7,109 bases of DNA from Synergistaceae bacterium (GCA_009776565.1 WRNQ01000013.1:1-7109), one strand, 5' to 3'. Positions 1-6,277 are shown, numbered from the stretch's first letter. The notes: generated by a model from the sequence alone, not told the origin. A program made the numbers and translations.

Positions 1-120
1 CCTGAAGCGGTAACCAACGCGCAAGACGACGCAGCGCCAGAAATTGCCCCTGAAGCGATAACCGACGCGCAGGACGACGCGGCGCCAGAAATTGTCCCTG
101 AAGCGGTAACCGACGCGCCA
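1..120 (+). repeat. 48-base in-frame coding tandem repeat, about 2.5 units visible
   Basis: Units start at 1, 49 and 97, each with CCTGAAGCG. Units 1 and 2 differ at five of 48 positions (GTA/ATA, AAC/GAC, CAA/CAG, GCA/GCG, GCC/GTC). Unit 3 matches for about 23 bases and then diverges. The period is a multiple of three, so unit gain or loss would keep the frame. The array may continue upstream of the window. Confidence 0.85.
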
Positions 121-237
121 AATGAAACACAGATTGAAGCTAACGAAAGCGTAGATGAAGCCAAAGATTCCGTTCCGGTTGATTTACCGGGAGAAGCGGA
201 ACTTGAGATACCGGATATTGAGGTAGAGACGCCGTAA
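1..237 (+). CDS. C-terminal end of an acidic Pro/Glu/Ala-rich repeat protein (5' end outside window)
   Basis: Frame 1 is open from the first base and ends at TAA (235-237), giving 78 residues with no start in view. The first 40 or so residues are built from a 16-residue unit, PEAVTNAQDDAAPEIA. It is followed by a second unit with three substitutions and the first half of a third. The rest is also rich in Glu, Asp, Pro and Val and ends in EVETP. There is no Cys, no aromatic residue and no predicted membrane segment, so this part is probably an extended, disordered, negatively charged tail. Coding is supported by the in-frame 48-base period and by differences between units that fall largely at third positions or give conservative changes. 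The base composition is richer in G+C than the neighbouring kinase. I do not recognise the family. Such tails occur on surface, cell-division and nucleic-acid-processing proteins, and the sequence here does not discriminate. Confidence 0.72.
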   Translation, partial: PEAVTNAQDDAAPEIAPEAITDAQDDAAPEIVPEAVTDAPNETQIEANESVDEAKDSVPVDLPGEAELEIPDIEVETP

Positions 238-262
238 GGACGAACGTCTAACGGGACCGTTT

Positions 263-325
263 ACAATGCACAATGCACAATGCACAATGCACAATTAACA
301 ATGCACAACTTTACAATTTACAATG
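263..325 (+). repeat. Heptanucleotide tandem tract, consensus ACAATGC
   Basis: Nine consecutive 7-base units can be read. Four are perfect ACAATGC (263-290), followed by ACAATTA, another ACAATGC, then ACAACTT, TACAATT and TACAATG. The 7-base period is not a multiple of three and the tract lies outside genes. It resembles the short tandemly repeated heptamers known from cyanobacterial intergenic DNA, but the resemblance is in form only. Confidence 0.88.
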
Positions 326-342
326 AAATGCATAAATACCGC

Positions 343-362
343 AGAGGCGGCGACCCGCCTCT
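343..362. repeat. GC-rich perfect hairpin, 8-bp stem and 4-base loop
   Basis: AGAGGCGG (343-350) pairs with CCGCCTCT (355-362) around the loop CGAC. There is no U-run on either side, so it is not a standard intrinsic terminator. It has the compact design of a REP-like palindromic unit. Unlike other hairpins in the window, it lacks an adjoining GTAGGG cap. Confidence 0.6.
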
Positions 363-407
363 CGTTCTTATAAACCCATATCATCGCTACATTGAACTGT
401 GGGGTTG

Positions 408-424
408 GCGGGCGAGACGCCCGC
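408..424. repeat. GC-rich perfect hairpin, 7-bp stem and 3-base loop
   Basis: GCGGGCG (408-414) pairs with CGCCCGC (418-424) around AGA. It sits 45 bases after the previous hairpin and 14 bases before the composite repeat. Similar palindromes with GGGC and GCCC arms around a short loop are, from memory, common dispersed units in several bacterial phyla. No T-run follows, so a terminator role is not supported. Confidence 0.6.
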
Positions 425-438
425 GCTCCCATTGTGTA

Positions 439-578
<140 letters not shown>

Positions 579-587
579 TATCCGGAA

Positions 588-3500
588 TTATTTTTCGTGT
601 ATGAGGTCGTCTATATGTTTGATTGCTTCGTCATATTCACACATCAATATACACTGTTCAAGTGTTTCTATTTTACCTTCAAAATTGCTGTTCTTACAAA
701 AATTTTTTAATTGCCTGATAGTTTGGTTCATTAGTATTCCATCAAATTCACAAAGCGATTCTTTCAAACTTAACAAATCTGACATTATATCGTCAATTCG
801 TAGTTCGTTGTCTGTTGACACATTTTTATCCGCGCTTATTGCTTCATTTATTTTATTGAGCAATTCCTTTAGATCTATCATAAACTTATCGTTATTATCT
901 TTAACGAAATCAATTTCATTATTTTTACATGCAAATTCAAGAGCCTTTGCGGCTTCGGAAAGCTCGCCCGCTCCTATGCTTGCAAGCGCGCTTTTCAAGG
1001 AATGGACGTGGGTAGCATACAATTCTATATTATTAATTTTCATGCAATTTTCAATTTCAATGAGTTTGCTATATCCGTCCTTTTGAAAAACATCCAATAT
1101 TTCAATAAAATTATTGAGCGAGCCGCCAGTTTTTGATAACCCAGCGTCAACATCTATTCCATCTATTTCAATGACCGAATTGGTATCAGCCTTAAGTTCC
1201 AAAGTATAAGCCTCCTTTTTGTCTTTTGGTATCCATTTTTCAAGTATTTCGTTGAGCTTAGTTATTTCAATAGGTTTTGCTAGAAAATCGTTAAATCCGT
1301 TTGATAAAAACATTTCCTTAACACCTACAACTGCATTTGCCGTAAGCGCTACAATCGGTAAATCTTTACATGAAGGGATTTTTCTTATTTTTTTGGTAGC
1401 ACTGACACCATCCATTTCAGGCATCATATGATCCATAAAAACAATATCATAACTTGTTGATTCAACTAAATTAATTGCTTCAATCCCGCTTTCGCACACT
1501 TCTATCTGCATATTATATGGTGACATTAGTCCTTTCGCTACTTTCAGATTTGTATTGATGTCGTCAACAACAAGTATTTTAGCTTTTGGCGCGATAAAAC
1601 GGATATAAATGCTTTGAACATCGTTAATAGAGGGTTTCAGTGCAATCTCGTTTAATATTCTGGCAAAAATTACAGAATAAACAGGCGTTGAGATTGTAAA
1701 AATCCCCGGTTTAGTCAAGGCATTTTCTTTATCAGACATCGCAACAAATTTAGACAAGTGAATGTTATCATTCTCAGGCGATTTTTCTAATATGTTTTGA
1801 ATATCGTTAAATAAAAATGAAGGAAAAAATACAAAAGAATACTCACCTTTTACAAAAGCATCTTGTAACTCGGCCGTATTCCTTACTAAACTAAATTTCA
1901 CGTCTAAATTGTAAAACGAAGCAATATATGATTTTGCGTATTCTTCACGCGGTTCGTACAGTAACACATTGTGCAGCTCGGGGTTATTGACCTGAGCAAT
2001 TCTTTCCGTATCATGATAATTATGCGGTAAAATAACCCTAAAAACGCTGCCTTCTCCAAAAACGCTTTTGACCGAAATATCTCCATTCATTGCTCTGCAG
2101 AGCTTCTTCGTAATTGCGAGTCCCAGGCCTGTTCCTTCTACTCCTTTGTTTCTACTAGCGTTAAACTTCGTATATTCTCCAAAAATATTTGCTATACTAG
2201 TATCTTTTATCCCTATGCCTGTATCTGAAACCTCTATTATCAGATTCAGTTTTTGTTTATCTATAGATTCAGCGAATATCTCAAACGAAATATGCCCTTT
2301 TTCAGTATACTTTACTGCATTAGTCAAAAGGTTAAGCAATATCTGCCTTAGCCTTACTTCATCCCCAATAAGACAATTAGGCAGAGTTGAATCAATGAAC
2401 ACTGAAAAAAGAATTGGCTTATCAGTAAGTCTCATGTTGATAATATTTACCACATCATATATTACTGAAGATAACAAATATTCTTCGTTTGCTAACTCAA
2501 TTTTTCCGGATTCAATTTTAGATAAATCCAAAATATCGTTTATTAATGACAACAGGTTTGCGCTTGCTTGTTTTATTGTTGTGGCATACTCTTTAGCAGA
2601 GGGGGAAATTGCTTCGCGAAGAATAAGTTCCGACATACCAACGATTGCGTTCATCGGGGTACGGATTTCGTGGCTCATTTTGGCAAGGAATTCGCTTTTT
2701 GTTTTTGAGCTTGCAAGAGCTTCATCGCGCGCTATGAGCAATTCTTCTTTGGCTTTATGAATTTCTGCCAGCATAGTTTTTATTTCACGTAAATCCATTA
2801 TATAACATGCAATAATGTATTCATTTTTATACGATACCCGCACGAGATTGATTTCAGCCGGAATAGGCTCGCTGTTCAAATTCTGGTGCATCCATTCGAA
2901 TCTTAAGAACCCGCTCTCAAATGTTTTTGCCTGGTATTCCACCATAAGCTCATGAGAGTGTTTGCCATTAGGCTGATATTGCGGAGAAAGCTCAGAAAAA
3001 TTATTAATGAATTCCTGCTGACTTTCCAAATTAAAAAGACGCGTACAGTGGTCGTTGCAAAGTAACATTTTATTGTTCTTATCAAAGAAACAACAACCAA
3101 TAGGCATAGTGTTCAGCATTATTTGCATGTACTCGTCGGCTTCTTTCGTTTTTGCACGTTCGTTTTTTTTCTGTATTGCGTTCGCTAATAAAAAACCACA
3201 CGTCAAAATCATTTTCTTTCCCGGCTCGGAAAAAAGTTGCTTGCTTTTGTAATTGTTAACTCCTATAAAACCCCAGCGTTTTGCGTCTAAGTTGATTGGA
3301 ACTACCAATAAAGATTTTACTCCAAATGGTTCCAGAATTTTTTTTTCCGAGATGGACATATTCTCAGTAAAATCATTGAAGCATTTTCCATTATCAAAAG
3401 CGTTCTTTATTGAAGGAAGCTTACTGTAAGGAATAATTACCGATCCGGAGCAGTCCTGTACGGATTTCATTCCATCCACCCACTCGTAAATTTTCATACA

Positions 3501-3725
3501 AGAGAGCTCATTATTATAATACCTGTCTTGCCATATATACGCGCTGCTTTGGTTCATTGTATTGACAATCAGCTCCAGGGATTTGTGCAAAAGATCACAA
3601 AAAGGCTCAGATTCATTATATGACAATAAATCTTTTGCAATTCCATATATTTTCCAAAGCATTAAATTCTGATTAGCAGTGTCACTTTTATCTTCTGAAA
3701 GATTCGTGAACAAAGCATCTTCCAT
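588..3725 (-). CDS. Soluble hybrid sensor histidine kinase (GAF-PAS-HisKA-HATPase-pseudoREC-REC-Hpt)
   Basis: The 1045-residue protein has no membrane segment, so it should sense a cytoplasmic signal. A GAF-like domain (about 24-185) and a PAS-like domain (about 198-316) lead through a helical linker to HisKA, with phosphoacceptor His352 in SHEIRTPMN. The ATPase domain has Asn465 and Asn469 in its N box, DTGIG (501-505) and GTGLGL (531-536). Residues 584-700 look like a receiver that has lost its acidic pocket, acceptor Asp and Lys. A complete receiver follows, with Asp721-Asp722, acceptor Asp765, Thr795 and Lys817. The Hpt domain carries His908 in HSLKS. A helical tail (about 966-1045) has no assignment. 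By family logic phosphate moves His352 to Asp765 to His908 and on to a separate regulator, which is not in this window. Start: a stop codon lies one codon upstream of the ATG, so translation cannot begin earlier. The gene is more AT-rich than fba and atpB and is flanked by repeats on both sides, so acquisition is possible. The signal sensed is unknown. Confidence 0.95.
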   Translation of the reverse strand: MEDALFTNLSEDKSDTANQNLMLWKIYGIAKDLLSYNESEPFCDLLHKSLELIVNTMNQSSAYIWQDRYYNNELSCMKIYEWVDGMKSVQDCSGSVIIPYSKLPSIKNAFDNGKCFNDFTENMSISEKKILEPFGVKSLLVVPINLDAKRWGFIGVNNYKSKQLFSEPGKKMILTCGFLLANAIQKKNERAKTKEADEYMQIMLNTMPIGCCFFDKNNKMLLCNDHCTRLFNLESQQEFINNFSELSPQYQPNGKHSHELMVEYQAKTFESGFLRFEWMHQNLNSEPIPAEINLVRVSYKNEYIIACYIMDLREIKTMLAEIHKAKEELLIARDEALASSKTKSEFLAKMSHEIRTPMNAIVGMSELILREAISPSAKEYATTIKQASANLLSLINDILDLSKIESGKIELANEEYLLSSVIYDVVNIINMRLTDKPILFSVFIDSTLPNCLIGDEVRLRQILLNLLTNAVKYTEKGHISFEIFAESIDKQKLNLIIEVSDTGIGIKDTSIANIFGEYTKFNASRNKGVEGTGLGLAITKKLCRAMNGDISVKSVFGEGSVFRVILPHNYHDTERIAQVNNPELHNVLLYEPREEYAKSYIASFYNLDVKFSLVRNTAELQDAFVKGEYSFVFFPSFLFNDIQNILEKSPENDNIHLSKFVAMSDKENALTKPGIFTISTPVYSVIFARILNEIALKPSINDVQSIYIRFIAPKAKILVVDDINTNLKVAKGLMSPYNMQIEVCESGIEAINLVESTSYDIVFMDHMMPEMDGVSATKKIRKIPSCKDLPIVALTANAVVGVKEMFLSNGFNDFLAKPIEITKLNEILEKWIPKDKKEAYTLELKADTNSVIEIDGIDVDAGLSKTGGSLNNFIEILDVFQKDGYSKLIEIENCMKINNIELYATHVHSLKSALASIGAGELSEAAKALEFACKNNEIDFVKDNNDKFMIDLKELLNKINEAISADKNVSTDNELRIDDIMSDLLSLKESLCEFDGILMNQTIRQLKNFCKNSNFEGKIETLEQCILMCEYDEAIKHIDDLIHEK

Positions 3726-3736
3726 ACCTTAAGTAT

Positions 3737-3746
3737 CCCTCCTTCC
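3737..3746 (-). promoter_or_regulatory. Ribosome-binding site of the histidine kinase, long spacer
   Basis: Read on the minus strand this is GGAAGGAGGG, a near-perfect Shine-Dalgarno sequence. It lies 11 bases before the ATG at 3725, or 12 if measured from the AGGAGG core, which is longer than the usual 5-9. An in-frame stop one codon upstream of the ATG rules out an earlier start and there is no better start just downstream. A weaker AAGGT directly before the ATG could also contribute. Confidence 0.7.
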
Positions 3747-3750
3747 TTGT

Positions 3751-3769
3751 CCTCCGGTGGCGCCGGAGG
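3751..3769. repeat. Hairpin, CCTCCGG/CCGGAGG arms
   Basis: CCTCCGG (3751-3757) pairs with CCGGAGG (3763-3769) around TGGCG. It lies just upstream of the kinase ribosome-binding site, so in a kinase mRNA that starts further upstream it would form in the 5' leader. It shares GGAGG (3765-3769) with the next hairpin, so the two structures are mutually exclusive. Confidence 0.6.
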
Positions 3770-3801
3770 CAGGTTATTGTAGGGGAGGCAACCTGCCTCC
3801 C
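3765..3801 (+). repeat. GTAGGG-capped hairpin (plus orientation) inside a larger inverted repeat
   Basis: The outer inverted repeat pairs GGAGGCAGGTT (3765-3775) with AACCTGCCTCC (3790-3800), an 11-bp stem with a 14-base loop. An alternative tight hairpin pairs GGGAGGCA (3783-3790) with TGCCTCCC (3794-3801) around ACC and is preceded by GTAGGG from 3779. The cap-plus-tight-hairpin layout matches the hairpins in the two 54-base repeats, but here it is on the plus strand. Confidence 0.65.
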
Positions 3802-3836
3802 GTGTCTGGCGCAAAAAATCGGACGACCCCCTGGCG

Positions 3837-3890
3837 TGCCCTAAAAACAGGCGGCAGAATGCCGCCCCTACGGTTCTATGTAGCGACGGT
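3837..3890 (+). repeat. 54-base direct repeat, copy 1, containing a capped hairpin
   Basis: It begins TGCCCTAAAAACAGG and ends TGTAGCGACGGT. It is identical to 3917-3970 except for one base (CGGTTC here, CGATTC there). Inside, GGCGGCA (3850-3856) pairs with TGCCGCC (3860-3866) around GAA, and CCTACG follows. On the minus strand this reads as a GTAGGG cap leading into the hairpin. Confidence 0.9.
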
Positions 3891-3916
3891 TGTGGTTAAT
3901 TTGCAGGACCTCCGGT

Positions 3917-3970
3917 TGCCCTAAAAACAGGCGGCAGAATGCCGCCCCTACGATTCTATGTAGCGACGGT
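3917..3970 (+). repeat. 54-base direct repeat, copy 2, containing a capped hairpin
   Basis: It repeats 3837-3890 at an offset of exactly 80 bases with 53 of 54 bases identical, which suggests a recent duplication. The hairpin arms are at 3930-3936 and 3940-3946. The 26-base spacer between copies resembles the sequence before copy 1 only loosely (GGAC, then a CC- and GG-containing stretch, then TGCC), so the duplicated unit may once have been longer. Confidence 0.9.
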
Positions 3971-3980
3971 CTTCATAATC

Positions 3981-4087
3981 CAGGACACCCCAATCGTCCT
4001 GTCCTCTCTTTCTCCTCTGTGTCTCTCTCGAGAGATTTCTTTGCTTTTGTCTTTGCCTTTGCCTTTTGCCTTTTACTGTCAACTGTC
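3981..4087 (+). repeat. Composite repeat, copy II
   Basis: A reduced hairpin (CAGGAC at 3981-3986 with GTCCTG at 3996-4001) stands where copy III has its perfect one. Then come TCCTCTGTGTCTCTC, a TCTCTCGAGAGA palindrome (4024-4035), T-rich TTTGCC-type hexamers, and two heptamers, TACTGTC and AACTGTC (4074-4087). Module order and orientation match copies I and III. The heptamer tract is the shortest of the three. Confidence 0.82.
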
Positions 4088-4100
4088 TTAACGATGATTA

Positions 4101-4232
4101 TGGTTAATATCCATGGACGACCGAGGGCGGTCGTCCCTACTTTCCTCTGTGCCTCTCTCGAGAAATTTCTTTGCCTTTGCCTTTGCCTTTTACTGTTAAC
4201 TGTCAACTGTCAACTGTCTACTGTCAACTGTC
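4101..4232 (+). repeat. Composite repeat, copy III, ending beside the fba stop codon
   Basis: It opens with TGGTTAAT and a perfect hairpin: GGACGACCG (4115-4123) with CGGTCGTCC (4128-4136) around AGGG, followed by CTAC. Then come TCCTCTGTGCCTCTCTCGAG, AAATTTC, three TTTGCC-type hexamers and six heptamers (4191-4232: TACTGTT, three AACTGTC, TACTGTC, AACTGTC). The last heptamer ends two bases before the fba TAG stop on the other strand. A fba transcript would therefore carry the repeat complement directly after its stop codon. Confidence 0.87.
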
Positions 4233-4234
4233 TT

Positions 4235-5182
4235 CTAAGCAACGCCTTTCCCGGACGAGCCCATAACTTCCCTGATTTTATGCGCAACCATGTTCTTAAC
4301 TGCTTCGCGCGCGGGATTCAGGTAACTGCGTGGGTCAAATTCAGAAGGCTTCTCCGCAAAGAATTTGCGGATTGACGCTGTCAAAGCAAGCCTGATGTCT
4401 GTATCAACATTTATTTTGCAAATTGACATCCGGGCGGCTTTACGCAGCATCTCTTCGGGAATGCCCTTGGCGCCGGCCACTTGGCCGCCATATTTGTTGC
4501 ACATATCGACAAATTCATCCGGTAGGCTTGATGAACCATGAAGCACAAGCGGATATCCCCCCGGAAGCATTTTAATTATCTCTTCGAGCCTTGGAAAATC
4601 AAGTTTTGCCTCTCCTTTGAATTTATACGCTCCATGGCTCGTACCTATTGCGACAGCAAGAGAATCGCAACCTGTGCGAGAGACAAATTCCGCAGCTTCT
4701 TTTGGATCAGTGAAGACGTGTTCGGCGGATTGAACGTGTTCCTCTATTCCGGCTAGTTTGCCAAGCTCTGCTTCTACCCAAACTCCTCTTTCATGCGCAT
4801 AATCCGCCACTTTTTTTGTAACGGCAATATTTTCCTCGAACGGTAGATGAGAACCATCTATCATAACGGAGGTAAAACCATTATCTATACAATCGCGACA
4901 CATTTCGTAAGTTGGTCCGTGATCAAGGTGAACGCATACCGGAATATCCAGGCCAGCACTATTTGCCTCTATAATGGCAGCTTCGACCAGTTTCATAATA
5001 TAAATCTGCCCTGCATACGAGCGCGCCCCTGCAGAAACTTGCAGGATTACAGGAGACTTTTCCTGCGCGGCAGCCCTCATGATACCCTGCACTATTTCCA
5101 TGTTATTGACGTTGAAAGCTCCAACAGCATAACCTTCCTTGAAAGCGCGTTCAAACATAGATCTCGGAGTGACAAGAGCCAT
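4235..5182 (-). CDS. fba: Class II (zinc-dependent) fructose-bisphosphate aldolase
   Basis: This enzyme reversibly splits fructose-1,6-bisphosphate into dihydroxyacetone phosphate and glyceraldehyde-3-phosphate, in the cytosol, in glycolysis and gluconeogenesis. The 315-residue length fits the class IIB branch (about 300-320). Visible motifs are GAFNVNNME near the N terminus; HLDHG with catalytic Asp87 and zinc ligand His88; IDGSHLPFEENI (108-119); and EAELG (137-141). Zinc ligands His183 (in GTSHGAYKF) and His215 (in LHGSSS) follow, then NVDTD (258-262) for substrate phosphate contact. All expected active-site residues are present. Residue roles are assigned by family analogy. The ATG start is supported by an AAAGGGGA-type Shine-Dalgarno site. 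It is 67 bases from the stop of the csgG-like gene in the same orientation. Related class II aldolases for tagatose bisphosphate or other ketoses share the fold, but the motifs and the lack of sugar-pathway neighbours favour the fructose enzyme. Confidence 0.96.
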   Translation of the reverse strand: MALVTPRSMFERAFKEGYAVGAFNVNNMEIVQGIMRAAAQEKSPVILQVSAGARSYAGQIYIMKLVEAAIIEANSAGLDIPVCVHLDHGPTYEMCRDCIDNGFTSVMIDGSHLPFEENIAVTKKVADYAHERGVWVEAELGKLAGIEEHVQSAEHVFTDPKEAAEFVSRTGCDSLAVAIGTSHGAYKFKGEAKLDFPRLEEIIKMLPGGYPLVLHGSSSLPDEFVDMCNKYGGQVAGAKGIPEEMLRKAARMSICKINVDTDIRLALTASIRKFFAEKPSEFDPRSYLNPAREAVKNMVAHKIREVMGSSGKGVA

Positions 5183-5190
5183 AGAGAATT

Positions 5191-5199
5191 TCCCCTTTC
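5191..5199 (-). promoter_or_regulatory. Ribosome-binding site of fba
   Basis: On the minus strand this reads GAAAGGGGA, eight bases before the ATG at 5182. Position and purine content fit a good Shine-Dalgarno site and support the chosen start. Confidence 0.7.
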
Positions 5200-5249
5200 A
5201 AATATTATTATTTTCAATTACGTTTAAACTCTTAAATTGCGAACCGGTA

Positions 5250-6191
5250 TTAAAATCTTGCTGCTGTTCCTCTGGCTTTGCGTTGTACTTTATCTCCAAC
5301 TTTAACAATTCCCTCTGCATCCTTGGGTTCAACCAATACCAGCTGTGAAGAATCGCGTCCGACCTTTGAAACACTGTAAATCGTTTCAGGATCCAGGGCG
5401 CCGTTCTCTTTTACTATAAAATATAAATCCGCAATTGATACGTCCTTATCACGCCCGGCATTAATATAGATATATTTCCCTTCGATTTTCACAACCGTAA
5501 AATTTATTGTTTCAGCGTTGTTTTGGGAAAGCTGAATAGGAGTATACTCTTTATCAATTTTTATATCAGCTGACTCCAGCTCTTCTAAAATATTCTGGAT
5601 ACACATAACTGTGGCTTGTTGGAAGCCAATTGACAGTCTGTTCGAAACAGCCGCTGATATGCTTTCCAACACGTTTTCATCAGCATCTCCGGAACAGGAA
5701 ATATCAGCAAGCTCAATGCCATTATAAGCGTTGATAAGACGAATTCTTATCACTACATCGCCTGTTCTCTTTGAAAAATCCAAGCCGTTTATTGTAAAAT
5801 CTTTTGCTATAACGCTTTTCTCAAACTGAATAATCTCACCGGTCAATAAGGCGTCAGCAGCAAGCATTTTCCCAAGGCGGGCGGCGCCGAAGCGGTCATA
5901 TCTTCTGGCAGCAGCGTCTTTTCCAATCTGAGTTTTCATTGCTTCCTCAACTGTTTCTTGCGGCAAAAGTTCAAACAGACCGCAGTTTTCAGTTTGTTCT
6001 CTCACAATTTGCATGACCTTTGGAAGATTGACCTTGTTATTTTCGGTTGGTTTGTCAGGAGTCAGAGCCATCTTATTTGGAGTTTCATCGGCAAAATCAA
6101 TCAAAGCGATAAGAATTTTGTTCTCGTCAGATTGGCTTATTGAACAAAATAAAAAAACCAACGATAAAACTGTAAATAATATCCTCTTCAT
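5250..6191 (-). CDS. Exported CsgG-like protein with C-terminal FlgT-C/SH3-like domain
   Basis: The 313-residue protein starts with a Sec signal peptide: MKR, then a hydrophobic run to about residue 16 and a plausible cleavage after Ser19. Cys16 is not in a convincing lipobox (FLFC), unlike classical CsgG lipoproteins. Residues 25-205 fit the CsgG/LpoB/TolB-N type of fold: ILIALIDFADET strand, a helix with a GLFELLPQETVEEAM segment, AARLGKMLAADALLTGEII, then VVIRIRLINAYNGIELADISCSG. Residues 228-304 (FTVVKIEGKYIYINAGRDKD to VKVGDKVQR) resemble the C-terminal FlgT domain, a small beta-barrel found after CsgG-like domains. Periplasmic or outer-membrane location is inferred. No curli genes (csgE, csgF, csgA) are nearby, so a curli role is not supported; envelope assembly or a secretion accessory is more likely. 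It sits 86 bases after atpB and 67 before fba, all on one strand. Exact substrate or partner is unknown. Confidence 0.82.
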   Translation of the reverse strand: MKRILFTVLSLVFLFCSISQSDENKILIALIDFADETPNKMALTPDKPTENNKVNLPKVMQIVREQTENCGLFELLPQETVEEAMKTQIGKDAAARRYDRFGAARLGKMLAADALLTGEIIQFEKSVIAKDFTINGLDFSKRTGDVVIRIRLINAYNGIELADISCSGDADENVLESISAAVSNRLSIGFQQATVMCIQNILEELESADIKIDKEYTPIQLSQNNAETINFTVVKIEGKYIYINAGRDKDVSIADLYFIVKENGALDPETIYSVSKVGRDSSQLVLVEPKDAEGIVKVGDKVQRKARGTAARF

Positions 6192-6198
6192 CGATATT

Positions 6199-6206
6199 TC
6201 CTTCCT
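6199..6206 (-). promoter_or_regulatory. Ribosome-binding site of the csgG-like gene
   Basis: On the minus strand this is AGGAAGGA, seven bases before the ATG at 6191. The ATG is followed directly by a signal peptide with the expected basic start, which also supports this start. Confidence 0.72.
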
Positions 6207-6277
6207 GTGTTCAGCGTTTATCGTATAGTATTTAAAGCGTGTTTTTTTATTGAGCCTCTTTGTCGAAACGCTATATG

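Larger units (their letters stand above)
3726..4234. other. 509-base non-coding repeat mosaic between fba and the kinase gene
   Basis: After the kinase ribosome-binding site the whole interval is repeats: two overlapping hairpin sets (3751-3801), two 54-base direct repeats 80 bases apart (3837-3890 and 3917-3970), and composite repeat copies II and III (3981-4087 and 4101-4232). Linkers are related too: TGGTTAAT followed 5-6 bases later by GGAC occurs at 3893-3909 and 4101-4118, and a weaker version precedes 3986. ORFs readable here only translate repeats. The kinase promoter must lie in or near this stretch, but I cannot pick a convincing -35/-10 pair. Confidence 0.8.

Noticed and set aside
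239..262. Intrinsic terminator for the acidic repeat protein
   Set aside because: The possible stems (GACG/CGTC and AACGG/CCGTT) are only 4-5 bp, have loops of two bases, and no T-run follows.
601..2760. Long plus-strand ORFs inside the kinase gene (for example 601-1086 and 2068-2760)
   Set aside because: They are antisense shadows of a protein with clear HisKA, HATPase, receiver and Hpt motifs, and show no family features of their own.
3837..3970. CRISPR array
   Set aside because: Only two repeats of 54 bases with a single 26-base spacer that resembles the flanks, and no cas genes in view. The repeat itself contains a dispersed-type hairpin.
3890..4375. ORFs at 3890-4375 (+) and 3973-4206 (-) as genes between kinase and fba
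   Set aside because: The proteins are translated repeats (strings such as FAFAF or KRQRQRQR) and the plus ORF overlaps the well-supported fba C terminus.
5183..5249. Promoter or riboswitch in front of fba
   Set aside because: The AT-rich gap offers TAATAT-like boxes but no matching -35, and at 67 bases with no strong stem it is too small for a known riboswitch class.
6144..6146. Lipoprotein cleavage site at Cys16 of the CsgG-like protein
   Set aside because: The residues before the Cys are F-L-F, not the small residues of a lipobox, so I annotated a plain Sec signal peptide.
6192..6277. Sigma-70 promoter for the csgG-like gene
   Set aside because: A TACTAT-like -10 can be read on the minus strand, but no acceptable -35 lies at 16-18 bases. 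The nearest TCGACA is about 30 bases away.
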